Below, piece after piece: positions 36,276 to 45,180 of a stretch of 64,000 bases of DNA; position 1 is the stretch's first letter; each line of letters starts with the position of its first letter. Location: contig JAQYWR010000024.1 in NCBI GenBank assembly GCA_029379225.1, positions 1 to 64,000 on the forward strand. Direction: 5' to 3'. A model generated the notes under the pieces. It saw only the letters and a program-made list of their open reading frames with translations. It ran no database searches and was not told where the DNA came from. A program made the translations under genes and the position numbers. Origin of the DNA: Nostoc sp. S4 (GTDB lineage Bacteria > Cyanobacteriota > Cyanobacteriia > Cyanobacteriales > Nostocaceae).

Positions 36276-37222
36276 AGGTTAGTTTCCTTTTTACCAGGAG
36301 AATTGACTAGAGGAGGTGCAGCAGGGGCAACTGTAGCCCAACCAGTTTGGACTGACTGATTCGATGTTTGAGCATACTCAAAAACTGCCTGATTCTTGGC
36401 TGGGGATGGCTTTTGAGTTGCAGCTTGGGACAGCCATTGGTGGTAATCTTCAGGAGATTCCACAACCACATTTGCCTGCATGGTTGCAAAATATGTACCG
36501 CTATATTGGGAATCGGTCAATCGATATTGGCCTGGACGGATGGGAGTAAATTCAAAGTCAATAGTATGGTTGGGAATAATATCCTGCTTGAGGCGAAATG
36601 CAGGTATGTAAAAGCCGTGGAGAACATCTTGTGAGTTTAGCGCTAAACGCACCCGGCGATCGCTCGGCAAATGCAATTCACTACTAGTGACATCTGTTTC
36701 TGGATAATGAAATACCCACGCCCATTGTTTAGCTAGGACATCGATTTTCTCGACGGGTTCAGTTAAAGCTTTAGCAGGTGCTTCTTTCGGTGCTGCATAA
36801 GCTGATTCCATTCCCAACGGATTATGCAGGTGAACTAGTTGGCTTGGGCCTTGAATTCCCATTTGCTCATAGACTTGGTAGCTGTAACCTGCAATCCAAA
36901 ATACTAATAGAATTGGGATTGCCGTCCAGACAACTTCCAAGGTGATATTGCCTTCAATTGGGGGGCCATCGGTAAAGTCATCCTTAACTGCCCGATGGAA
37001 AATCACAGAATACATCAGAGTACTCGTTACTCCCAAGAAGATAAAGGCACCAAGGGTTACTAAGAAACTAATCAAATCATCAATTAGTCGGGATTCGGCT
37101 GCTGCTTGTGGGGGAAGCCAAGAGTAAGCCTGTTTACCTATCCACAGACTAGTCGCACTTACTGCGATCGCACCTGTAAACAGTGTCAAAATATTTAAAA
37201 TCTTCTGGATTTTCATAGTCAT
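36272..37222 (-). CDS. coxB: Oxidase subunit II lacking the CuA site (ARTO-type)
   Basis: 316 residues with two N-terminal membrane helices (FTGAIAVSATSLWIGKQ, LISFLVTLGAFIFLGVTS) and a cupredoxin domain (VLAKQWAWVFHYPETDV, DVLHGFYIPAFRLKQDIIP). In cytochrome c oxidases the CuA ligands lie in a C-x-E-x-C-x3-H-x2-M motif. Here the same place reads DSQYSGTYFATM: both Cys, the Glu and the second His are gone, only Met remains. Such subunits belong to alternative respiratory terminal oxidases that probably take electrons from quinol. Residues ~260-316 form a low-complexity tail. The operon layout (two DUF2231 genes upstream) matches the heterocyst cox3 cluster of Anabaena as I remember it. Confidence 0.93.
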   Translation of the reverse strand: MTMKIQKILNILTLFTGAIAVSATSLWIGKQAYSWLPPQAAAESRLIDDLISFLVTLGAFIFLGVTSTLMYSVIFHRAVKDDFTDGPPIEGNITLEVVWTAIPILLVFWIAGYSYQVYEQMGIQGPSQLVHLHNPLGMESAYAAPKEAPAKALTEPVEKIDVLAKQWAWVFHYPETDVTSSELHLPSDRRVRLALNSQDVLHGFYIPAFRLKQDIIPNHTIDFEFTPIRPGQYRLTDSQYSGTYFATMQANVVVESPEDYHQWLSQAATQKPSPAKNQAVFEYAQTSNQSVQTGWATVAPAAPPLVNSPGKKETNL

Positions 37223-37283
37223 TCGTCATTAGTCAGTGGTCAGTGGTCATTGGTTATTGGTCATTGGACAAAGGACAAATGAC

Positions 37284-37901
37284 TTATTTAAGTGTTGTGT
37301 TAAGGTCTTGGCCTAGTCGCAGTAATCTATCTGCTGTATTGTGTATGCCAAACTCAGTAGCCATTTGCGCTCCCAGTGTGCCGTGGAAAAACATCACTAA
37401 TATGACAGCTACGCCTGCGAACAGATAACTCCATTGCACTTGTCTATCTGTCTGTCTATATTCTTGTTTGCTCCAAACGAAGCGCTGCCATCCTCTCCAG
37501 ACGGTCATGACAACCATCACTGCTAATAAGAACACACCGCCTAAACCATGCCAAAGCATCGTTTCCATTGCCTGCAATCCCCAGGCACTTTTCACATTCG
37601 CTGGTGGTGCTGCTAACAGCATTTCGTAAAAACCTGCTCCTACTGTGAAAAATGTAATGATGCTGGATGCAAACATGTTGTACCAGCCGACATCAAAGAA
37701 GTTGTCGCGTTCCACAGTAATTGCTAAATATTTGAAGACCCATTTTTGGAAGGGGAAGAAAACACCAACGATATCAAAGGTGATGCCAATGATGAATAAA
37801 CCCAGTGTCAGATGGACTAAGTTAGGATGAATGGGAATTGTGTAAGGTAGTCCGTTTGCACCTAGTTGGGCTTTCAATTGGTTAATCAGTTCTGAGTTCA
37901 T
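37284..37901 (-). CDS. DUF2231 membrane protein of oxidase operon (second)
   Basis: 205 residues from ATG 37901 (MNSELINQLKAQLGANGLPY), which overlaps the upstream stop by 4 bp (ATGA) and so supports translational coupling. Four helices are seen: HLTLGLFIIGITFDIVGVFF, MFASSIITFFTVGAGFYEML, GLGGVFLLAVMVVMTVWRGW and YLFAGVAVILVMFFHGTLGA. The PIHPNLVHLTLGLF motif (conserved His near the first helix) and the HGLGG and HGTLG motifs match DUF2231. Such proteins may bind heme or assist an oxidase; the position before coxB suggests a partner of the enzyme. Confidence 0.85.
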   Translation of the reverse strand: MNSELINQLKAQLGANGLPYTIPIHPNLVHLTLGLFIIGITFDIVGVFFPFQKWVFKYLAITVERDNFFDVGWYNMFASSIITFFTVGAGFYEMLLAAPPANVKSAWGLQAMETMLWHGLGGVFLLAVMVVMTVWRGWQRFVWSKQEYRQTDRQVQWSYLFAGVAVILVMFFHGTLGAQMATEFGIHNTADRLLRLGQDLNTTLK

Positions 37902-38398
37902 GGCAATAAACCGTCCTTTACTGCTTCTACAACTGGTACTGTATGCAGTCCATACACCCAAACAAGTTGGTCTCCAAGATATACCTGCAAGCCAACTATC
38001 AAGATTAAAATTAGTCCGGCTCCTAGATAATAAATCGGTACTTTTTGGGGATTACGGGTACGAATTACATAGCGCCAAGCTGTAATTCCAGCGATAATTA
38101 CCGAAAGCGACCAACCAATTAATGTATGCAAATTCAGCACCGATTTAGCTACGCTGTAAGGGTGTGCTAAACCAGCTTCAAACTGACCAAAAATGATGGC
38201 GATGAAGATGGCGATCGTCGCGACAGACATATTCCACCAACTCACCTCAAAAAGCCGAGTTTTACCAGTAAAGTAGCCAATTACATCGCAGAAAAAGGAA
38301 AACAATACCATCGCAATTACAAAGTGGACAAAGATGGGATGAATCGTATCTGGATACGGCAAATTGTGGTCATTTAAAGATGTAAAATTCTCAAGCAT
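37898..38398 (-). CDS. DUF2231 membrane protein of oxidase operon (first)
   Basis: 166 residues from ATG 38398 (MLENFTSLNDHNLPYP), chosen for its strong AGGAG 6 nt upstream; the upstream frame start at 38434 is weaker. It shares the pattern of its neighbour: TIHPIFVHFVIAMVLFSFF, MSVATIAIFIAIIFGQFEAG, LHTLIGWSLSVIIAGITAW and GAGLILILIVGLQVYLGDQL. Conserved His in PIFVHF and NLHTL could bind heme. First gene of the five-gene operon; the promoter is expected in 38399-38640. Confidence 0.85.
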   Translation of the reverse strand: MLENFTSLNDHNLPYPDTIHPIFVHFVIAMVLFSFFCDVIGYFTGKTRLFEVSWWNMSVATIAIFIAIIFGQFEAGLAHPYSVAKSVLNLHTLIGWSLSVIIAGITAWRYVIRTRNPQKVPIYYLGAGLILILIVGLQVYLGDQLVWVYGLHTVPVVEAVKDGLLP

Positions 38399-39130
38399 TG
38401 TATTCTCCTGGATATATTTACCGCACTCAATCAAACTTTAAAGTTTTATGGATACTCACTAATCTCACCAAAAGTATCCATTCATAAATTACCGAAATCT
38501 GTTCAACAGTTATTAGTCATCAGTCACCTGCAAAACTCTAATAACTATTTACTGATTTAATATTTGCGCGGTGCAATATCCTCGATTGTGTCTTAGCCTT
38601 TTGTAGTCAAATATAGTAAACTTTGCCTACAAACAATAATGGTTATTCTGATTCCTTTCCTCATGCTGATAGTCTATAACAGCAATTGTTAATGGAGCTA
38701 AACATAATTGCTGTTATTCATTGATTTACTTAACCTATCTTTTAGCTTAAGTAAATTTTTATGAATTGTCAAAAAATAAAATATTAAACTTTTAAAATTA
38801 GTAAGTTAGCAAAAAAAATATTTTTTACTGTATTTAATTTTGCATAATTAAAATATTATTAAAACTAAAGAGAATAATTTGATGTTAAGTATTTCACATT
38901 TCAAAAATATTTATTTGTAAAGAAAATAACAAAAATATATAATCTTCAGTAGTTTGGGGAAAAGTAGGGATTAGGGAGTAGGGAATGAGGAATGGGGAAG
39001 ATGAGCCAGATGAGGGAAATGGGCAATGGGGAGAGAATTTTCACCTCACCAGCCTACCCTTCCCACACTCCCTGTTTGCCCCATACCCCATGCCCAATGA
39101 GGATATTCAGTGGGTATGAGGGCTAAATTA
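38399..39130. other. Intergenic region upstream of the oxidase operon
   Basis: Very AT-rich around 38720-38940. ATAACAGCAATT (38676-38687) and AATTGCTGTTAT (38706-38717) are a perfect 12-bp inverted repeat. At about 38955-39090 there is a purine/pyrimidine repeat (AGGGAGTAGGG ... CCCATACCCCA) common in such genomes. The GTA-N9-TAC at ~38608 has a spacer one base too long for NtcA. Confidence 0.45.
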
Positions 39131-39691
39131 ATGTCATTTCAACTTGTAGTAGTTGGTACTTCATTAGGTGGATTAGCAGCACTAAAAATTATCTTAGAAA
39201 AATTACCAACAGATTTTTCAGTACCGATCGCGATCGTGCAACACCGTCACAAAGAGTCGAACAATGGACTCCAGCAATTATTACAAGAATCAGTTTCTTT
39301 GCCAATTCGAGAAGTGGAAGACAAAGACGAAATATTACCAAGACATGTCTACCTAGCTCCAGCAGATTATCACTTGCTCGTTGAACCAGGTTACTTTGCC
39401 CTTTCAATTGATGAACCTGTTTCCTATGCCCGACCATCAATCGATGTGTTGTTTGAGTCGGCAGCAGATATCTATGGCGAGCAAGTTATTGGTATAATAT
39501 TGACGGGAGCAAACCACGATGGGATGCAAGGGTTAAAAAAGATAAAAGCGCGGGGAGGAACCACTATTGTACAAAAACCCGCTACAGCTGAGAGCTGTAT
39601 TATGCCAGAGGCAGCAATTTCTGCTGTTGCAGTAGACTGGATTTTGACACTCTCAGACATTGCTGACCAAATGGTCAAGCTTTGTTACTAA
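39131..39691 (+). CDS. Stand-alone CheB-type methylesterase domain
   Basis: 186 residues, only the catalytic CheB domain with no receiver domain. The active-site residues are present: Ser in VGTSLGGLAAL, His in IVQHRHKES and Asp in TGANHDGMQGL. It removes methyl groups (or deamidates) chemoreceptors in chemotaxis; here it is more likely a signalling regulator. GAGGG 10 nt before ATG 39131 supports the start. It is followed 16 bp later by a hybrid histidine kinase, so the two are probably one signalling unit. No CheR or receptor is near. Confidence 0.9.
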   Translation: MSFQLVVVGTSLGGLAALKIILEKLPTDFSVPIAIVQHRHKESNNGLQQLLQESVSLPIREVEDKDEILPRHVYLAPADYHLLVEPGYFALSIDEPVSYARPSIDVLFESAADIYGEQVIGIILTGANHDGMQGLKKIKARGGTTIVQKPATAESCIMPEAAISAVAVDWILTLSDIADQMVKLCY

Positions 39692-39707
39692 TCACGGAAA
39701 TGAACCC

Positions 39708-41837
39708 ATGCAGATGGAACCCAAAGTAAACATCCTCCTAGTAGATGATAAGCTGGAAAATTTACTTGCACTAGAGGCAATCCTAGAAAAACTGGGTGAG
39801 AATCTGGTTAGGGCTACTTCTGGGGAAGAAGCTTTAAGGTGTCTGCTGCATCAGGACTTTGCAGTGATTTTGTTAGATGTGCAAATGCCAGGAATGGATG
39901 GCTTTGAAACTGCTACTTTGATTCGTAATCGTGGGCGATCGCGTCACACGCCAATAATCTTTCTTACCGCCTTCAGCACCAGTGACCAAATGCTGTTTAA
40001 AGGCTATGCCTTGGGTGCAGTAGATTATTTGCTCAAACCTATAGATCCTAATATCCTAACTTCTAAAGTCACAGTATTCGTAGAACTATTTAAAAAAACA
40101 GAAGCTATCAAGCGACAAGCAGCGCAACTAGTAGCGGTTAATGCCGAACTGCGGCAAAGTGAAGAGAGATTTCGTTCTCTAAGCACCTGCTCACCAGTTG
40201 GCATTTTTGAAATTGATACAGAAGGGCGCTGTAGATATACGAATCCGCGTTATCAGACAATTTGTGGCATGAAAGCGGCAGAAAGTTTAGAAAACAGATG
40301 GCTGGAATCTGTTCATCCTGAGGATAGAGAACGAGCAGTTACTAGTTGGTCTGCTTACATTAATCAAGGTCGCGACTACTCCCAAGAATTTCGTTTTCAA
40401 ACTGCTCATGGCAATGTTCGTTGGGTTCAGGTACGCTCATCACCGATGCTTTCCGGTCAAGGAGAATTATTAGGGTATGTAGGTACCCTGGAAGATATTA
40501 CCGAACGCAAGCAAGCAGAAGAAGTCCGCGCTCAAGTAATTCGAGAACAAACGGCAAGACAGGAAGCAGAAGCAGCAAATCGCATGAAAGATGAATTTCT
40601 CGCTGTTCTCTCCCACGAACTCCGCACACCCCTAACTTCGATGCTTGGCTGGTCAAAAATCTTGCGGTCGAAGAAACTTGATGATAAAGCCACTTCCCGC
40701 GCCTTGGAGGCGATTGAACGCAACGCTACATCTCAAATGCAATTAATTGAAGACATCTTGGATGTATCGCGGATTATCCGCGGTCAGTTGCGATTAAATA
40801 TATGTGCAGTGAATTTAATCTCAGTGATGGAGGCAGCCTTAGAAGCAGTGCGTCCCTTGGCAGAAGCCAAAGAAATTCATTTAAAGACCGCTTTGGATAC
40901 TTCAATCGGGTCAGTATATGGCGATCCAGCCCGTTTACAGCAAGTTGTTTGGAATCTGCTAACTAACGCTATCAAGTTTACCCCCAAAGGTGGTAGGGTA
41001 GAAGTCAGCCTGTCTACCTATTTTGGATTTTCAATTGAGGATTTGGGAACGGAATCTGAGAACAAAAATTTCAACTCCTCAAACATTGACGAAAGTATTA
41101 ATCCCGAATCCCAGATTGGAAATCTCAAGTTCCAATACGCCCAAATTCAAGTTATTGATACCGGCATTGGCATCAGTCCAGAGTTTTTACCGAAAGTATT
41201 TGAACGTTTCCGACAAGCAGACAGCACCACAACCCGATCGCACAATGGACTAGGATTAGGACTAGCGATTGTCCGTCATTTAGTGGAACTACACAAAGGC
41301 ACCATCTGTGCCGAAAGTCCAGGTACAGAACAAGGAGCAACCTTTACTGTAAAGTTGCCATTGCTACAAGATAATAGCGATAACAAATCCACTACAGAAG
41401 TAACAGCAGAAATTTCCTCCCCTGGGGTTTCTACTCCTCTTGCTGGATTAAAGGTTTTAGTTGTAGACGATGAAGCAGATACTCGTAACTTTCTCAGTTT
41501 TATGTTTGAGGACTATGGGGCGGTTACTACTGCCGTGGCTTCAGTGGATGAAGCACTAGCAGTAGTGGAACAAGCAAAACCAGATATCCTGATTAGTGAC
41601 ATCGGGATGTCAGAGCAAGATGGTTATACGCTGATTCGTAAACTGCGTTCTTTAGAGCCAGAAAAAGGCGGACGCATTCCAGCGATCGCTTTAACTGCAT
41701 ACACCAGAGAAGAAGACCGCTTACAAGCACTCGCAGCCGGATTTCAACAGCATCTATCTAAACCAATTGACCCTACTAAATTAATCGGTATGGTTGTTAA
41801 TATATTAAAACTACCTCTAGAAGTATCACTGAGGTAG
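39708..41837 (+). CDS. Hybrid histidine kinase, REC-PAS-HisKA-HATPase-REC
   Basis: 709 residues from ATG 39708 (MQMEPKVNILLVDDKLENLL). Domains in order: receiver (~8-125, acceptor Asp in VILLDVQMPGMDGFETATLI, Lys in YLLKPID), coiled coil, PAS with PAC (~165-285, SEERFRSLSTCSPVGIFEID, LGYVGTLEDITERKQAE), HisKA with phospho-His in AVLSHELRTPLTSMLG (~305), HATPase (NLLTNAIKFTPKGGR, DTGIGISPEFLPKVFERFRQ, GLGLGLAIVRHLVELH), and a second receiver (ILISDIGMSEQDGYTLIRKL). All conserved residues are in place, so it is probably active. The paired CheB domain is 16 bp upstream. Target genes unknown. Confidence 0.95.
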   Translation: MQMEPKVNILLVDDKLENLLALEAILEKLGENLVRATSGEEALRCLLHQDFAVILLDVQMPGMDGFETATLIRNRGRSRHTPIIFLTAFSTSDQMLFKGYALGAVDYLLKPIDPNILTSKVTVFVELFKKTEAIKRQAAQLVAVNAELRQSEERFRSLSTCSPVGIFEIDTEGRCRYTNPRYQTICGMKAAESLENRWLESVHPEDRERAVTSWSAYINQGRDYSQEFRFQTAHGNVRWVQVRSSPMLSGQGELLGYVGTLEDITERKQAEEVRAQVIREQTARQEAEAANRMKDEFLAVLSHELRTPLTSMLGWSKILRSKKLDDKATSRALEAIERNATSQMQLIEDILDVSRIIRGQLRLNICAVNLISVMEAALEAVRPLAEAKEIHLKTALDTSIGSVYGDPARLQQVVWNLLTNAIKFTPKGGRVEVSLSTYFGFSIEDLGTESENKNFNSSNIDESINPESQIGNLKFQYAQIQVIDTGIGISPEFLPKVFERFRQADSTTTRSHNGLGLGLAIVRHLVELHKGTICAESPGTEQGATFTVKLPLLQDNSDNKSTTEVTAEISSPGVSTPLAGLKVLVVDDEADTRNFLSFMFEDYGAVTTAVASVDEALAVVEQAKPDILISDIGMSEQDGYTLIRKLRSLEPEKGGRIPAIALTAYTREEDRLQALAAGFQQHLSKPIDPTKLIGMVVNILKLPLEVSLR

Positions 41838-41897
41838 TGGGGAGTGGGGAGAATAACTCTTACTTCTAATTCAGCACTGGGCAAGCTCAATGCCTAA

Positions 41898-42263
41898 TCA
41901 AGAAGAAGTTAGGGCATGTTTTTTGAGATCGTCTAAGGAAACTACTTCCAAAGCTCGAGGATGGGTTGCCGAAAGAATTACTGGAGGAGCAACGCCAGCA
42001 TCGAGAGCTTCTTGCCAGCGAGAAGCACATAAACACCAGCGATCGCCAGGTTTGAGTCCAGGAAAATTATATTCTGGAACAGGTGTACTCAGGTCATTTC
42101 CGCGCGATTTGGTAAACTCAAGGAATTCTGATGTTAGTTCGGCACAGATAACATGCGACCCGAAATCTTGACCACCTGTACGACAAAAGCCGTCGCGGTG
42201 GAACCCAGTCATGGGAGAAGTGCAGCAAGCTTCTAGGTTTCCACCGATTATATTTGAATTCAT
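41898..42263 (-). CDS. DUF2237 family protein
   Basis: 121 residues, cytoplasmic, Cys- and His-rich. It shows the DUF2237 pattern: NIIGGNLEACCTSPMTGFHR, DGFCRTGGQDFGSHVICAEL, FLEFTKSRGNDLSTPVPEYN and GLKPGDRWCLCASRWQEALD, VAPPVILSATHPRALEVV. The spaced Cys suggest metal binding, but no function is established for the family. Single gene, on the strand opposite to the kinase. Confidence 0.9.
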   Translation of the reverse strand: MNSNIIGGNLEACCTSPMTGFHRDGFCRTGGQDFGSHVICAELTSEFLEFTKSRGNDLSTPVPEYNFPGLKPGDRWCLCASRWQEALDAGVAPPVILSATHPRALEVVSLDDLKKHALTSS

Positions 42264-42433
42264 TGCTTCGGTTACAGAAGTATTAGTTTAATTGTAACAA
42301 GCTCAACTTGTTTGTGAGGAATAATTAATCAATTGAGAACTTAGGAGTTGGAATCATATTCACCAATTCTAAATTAGAAATTCTGACTCTAGTTTGATGA
42401 TATCTATTACATAATTAGCCTGAGTTGATATCG

Positions 42434-42865
42434 CTACTGCTTTTGCGATCGCAAACTTGCTAACGCTGAATGCAAATACTTTTTCCATTCCACTGCCAAA
42501 GGGATTTCTGTAAACGGAACGCGAACTGAGTCGGCTGATTGGAAAAATACAAATTCTAACTCTATAGAACGACCTTTATCAGGTAATTTATCAATATTTC
42601 CTGATTTTCCATCTATCAAAAGAAATATTTCTTTAACATCAACTAAAGAAAATGTTTCAAGTTTAATCGGGCCTTGAGGTGTAGGTTTACCCCAGGTTAT
42701 AGAGTTACCTTTTTGACCCAATACCGAGTAAATATCATACTTAGCCCGTTCAAATTGCTCAGCCCAGACACGATAGGCTTCAACTTTTTGATACTCCTTT
42801 GAGCCTTGCCAAGCTAGCCAGAAAAACATTCCTAACAGAGGTAACCACAAAAGACCATGTTCCAT
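42434..42865 (-). CDS. Membrane-anchored conserved-type protein (143 aa)
   Basis: One N-terminal helix (HGLLWLPLLGMFFWLAWQ) is followed by a charged stretch (SKEYQKVEAYRVWAEQFERA) and a beta-rich domain (LETFSLVDVKEIFLLIDG, SIELEFVFFQSADSVRVPFT). No catalytic motif. It looks like a small envelope or thylakoid-lumen protein and I recognise no named family. It is divergent from the subtilase gene, with 117 bp between. Confidence 0.75.
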   Translation of the reverse strand: MEHGLLWLPLLGMFFWLAWQGSKEYQKVEAYRVWAEQFERAKYDIYSVLGQKGNSITWGKPTPQGPIKLETFSLVDVKEIFLLIDGKSGNIDKLPDKGRSIELEFVFFQSADSVRVPFTEIPLAVEWKKYLHSALASLRSQKQ

Positions 42866-42982
42866 CGTTTCAACTGTCCTGAGTAATGAAGTGAAGGTAA
42901 ACTAAAGTGCCAAATCCACCAATAAGGGACATAGATAAGTTATGGTAGTGAGCAAACTGGCAAAAAGCGGTGATGAGTTAAT

Positions 42983-44833
42983 ATGAGAAAACTTATATTA
43001 TTGTGCTTGTTTGTCATTGGGATAGGAGCTGCTGTATTTGGTTTCCTGAATTACCAGGGATTGGCAGCTAAAGGTGAGTTTGAGACGATTTTGCTTGATT
43101 TTCGGGAAGATATTCCATCAACTGTGGTGCAACAGAATCTCCAAGCAATCGCCAAACAATATAACGTTACACCCCAATTAGACAACAAGTTTTCGGCGAA
43201 GGATAATGTATATATTATCAAGGGCGATCGCCAGCGACTCCAAGAACTGAAAAAATCTCAGTTTGCCCAAACTACAGAATTTATAGAGCCAAATTATATC
43301 TACAGAAAGATTCCACAACCAGGTCAACCCGCTTGGCTAGGAGAATTTTTGCGACCCCAAGAAAATGATGAGGTTAGTGTTTCATTAACTGGCCCCAATG
43401 ACCAATATTACAGCAAGCAGTGGAACTTGCACAAAATCGGCATTGAAGGCGCATGGAGTCAAACTAAAGGCAGCGGCGTCACCGTTGCGGTAATTGACAC
43501 CGGGATTACTAAGGTGCGCGACTTGTACGAAACCAAATTCGTCAAAGGCTATGATTTTGTTAACGACCGAGAACAAGCCCAAGACGATAACGGTCATGGT
43601 ACTCACGTTGCTGGAACCATTGCCCAAGCTACAAATAATAAATATGGTGTAGCTGGAATTGCTTATGAAGCCAGTCTGATGCCGCTAAAGGTACTGAATT
43701 CATACGGTGGCGGTACTGTTGCCGATATTGCCGAAGCGATTAAATTTGCAGCTGATAAAGGTGCAAATGTAATTAATATGAGCTTGGGTGGTGGTGGTGA
43801 AAGCAAATTGATGAAAGATGCGATCGACTATGCCCATAGAAAAGGTGTAGTCATCGTTGCTGCAGCTGGCAATGAAAGCGCCAATGGGGCAAGCTATCCA
43901 GCCCGCTATCCCCACGTCATTGGCGTTTCCGCAATTGGGCCAGACGGCGAAAAAGCGCCATATTCTAACTTTGGTGCAGGGGTAGATATCTCTGCTCCTG
44001 GTGGTAGTGAAGCTGGTAAGATTCTCCAAGAAACTATTGATGAAAACGGCCAAGGCGTATTTCTTGGCTTCCAAGGTACAAGCATGGCTTCCCCGCACGT
44101 TGCTGGTGTTGCGGCATTAATCAAAGCTACTGGTATTAAAGAACCAGATGAAGTTTTAAAAGTCCTCAAACAGTCAGCACGAGTTATCCAAGATGATGGT
44201 TTGAATTATTATGGTGCTGGACAACTCAATGCAGAAGCAGCAGTTAAACTAGCTGTTCAAGGTCAAATCAGTTTTCAAGATTTCTTCCGCTGGTTACGGG
44301 ATAACGGCTATCTAAATCCCGGTTTTTGGATTGACGGTGGTGCAATAGCACTGTTACCCAAGATTTTAATGGTAGTTGGTTCCTACCTGCTGGCTTGGTT
44401 TCTACGGGTTTACTTCCCCTTTACCTGGAGTTGGTCTTTATTTAGTGGTTTAATTGCTGGCAGTTCTGGGTTATTCTTCCTTAAAGGAATCTATATCTTT
44501 GACCTTCCCCAGTGGCCTTTCAGGGTTTTGGGCAGTTCAATTCCGGAACTCGGTAATACCCTCCAAGGAACTGATGCATTGAATCCCGTATTTGCCAGCG
44601 TATTAATTCCAATTGTGTTAATGGCATTACTGTTAGGACATCGTAGTTGGAAATGGTTTGCCATTGGTTCAACATTAGGAGTAGCAGCCTGCTTGACAGT
44701 AAGTGCTGTTTATGAGCCAGCAGTTTGGGGATTTGGAAATGTTTACTTAGCACGCCTATTCCTGATCGCCAACGCCATACTTTGTTATGGACTTGCTCGT
44801 TTAGCATTGCAAAACGAAGAAAAAACAGCATAA
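42983..44833 (+). CDS. Subtilisin-like (S8) serine peptidase with C-terminal membrane domain
   Basis: 616 residues. N-terminal helix (residues 1-28, LILLCLFVIGIGAAVFGFL) acts as signal or anchor. A pro-region follows (~35-110). The S8 core has Asp172 in VAVIDTGITK, His205 in NGHGTHVAGT and Ser367 in GTSMASPHVAG, with Asn in AAAGNESANG for the oxyanion hole. Residues ~440-616 hold four or five hydrophobic segments (ILMVVGSYLLAWFLRVYFPF, WSLFSGLIAGSSGLFFLKGI, VLIPIVLMALLLGH, LFLIANAILCYGLARLAL), unusual for a subtilase. The protease domain should lie outside the membrane. It is the reverse neighbour of the anchored protein above. Activity inferred from intact triad. Confidence 0.92.
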   Translation: MRKLILLCLFVIGIGAAVFGFLNYQGLAAKGEFETILLDFREDIPSTVVQQNLQAIAKQYNVTPQLDNKFSAKDNVYIIKGDRQRLQELKKSQFAQTTEFIEPNYIYRKIPQPGQPAWLGEFLRPQENDEVSVSLTGPNDQYYSKQWNLHKIGIEGAWSQTKGSGVTVAVIDTGITKVRDLYETKFVKGYDFVNDREQAQDDNGHGTHVAGTIAQATNNKYGVAGIAYEASLMPLKVLNSYGGGTVADIAEAIKFAADKGANVINMSLGGGGESKLMKDAIDYAHRKGVVIVAAAGNESANGASYPARYPHVIGVSAIGPDGEKAPYSNFGAGVDISAPGGSEAGKILQETIDENGQGVFLGFQGTSMASPHVAGVAALIKATGIKEPDEVLKVLKQSARVIQDDGLNYYGAGQLNAEAAVKLAVQGQISFQDFFRWLRDNGYLNPGFWIDGGAIALLPKILMVVGSYLLAWFLRVYFPFTWSWSLFSGLIAGSSGLFFLKGIYIFDLPQWPFRVLGSSIPELGNTLQGTDALNPVFASVLIPIVLMALLLGHRSWKWFAIGSTLGVAACLTVSAVYEPAVWGFGNVYLARLFLIANAILCYGLARLALQNEEKTA

Positions 44834-44946
44834 ATAGGGATTGGGTACTTATTGGGGACTGGGGATTGGGAAAATTACTTTGCTAATCCCTAGTCCCCAG
44901 TCCCTAGTTCCCATTGCCCACCCCTACTCAGCACTCAGTAATATTT

Positions 44947-45180
44947 ATGAGCATTACACTTACAGGTACAATTCAACGGCGTGATATCGGCCCAGGCGCA
45001 TGGGCGTTAGTTACAGAAGAAGGCGTTACTTACGAAATCCTCAAAGGGGCTGACAAAGACTTACTCAAAACCGGACAAAAAGCAAAAGTTAAAGGACAGG
45101 TGCGTGAAGATATCATGACAACTGCCATGATCGGCCCTGTCCTAGAGGTTAAATCTTTTGAAGTAATTAATTCTGACTAG
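44947..45180 (+). CDS. Small conserved-type beta protein (77 aa)
   Basis: From ATG 44947 (MSITLTGTIQRRDIGPGAWA); an upstream frame to 44914 is repeat-like DNA. The sequence alternates hydrophobic and charged residues (LVTEEGVTYEILKG, LLKTGQKAKVKGQVREDI, MIGPVLEVKSFEVI), as in an OB-fold or DUF5818-like beta barrel. Function unknown. Its last 14 bp overlap the convergent thioredoxin gene. Confidence 0.72.
   Translation: MSITLTGTIQRRDIGPGAWALVTEEGVTYEILKGADKDLLKTGQKAKVKGQVREDIMTTAMIGPVLEVKSFEVINSD

Noticed and set aside
38600..38625. Possible NtcA site before the oxidase operon
   Set aside because: The spacing is GTA-N9-TAC, one base longer than the NtcA consensus GTA-N8-TAC.
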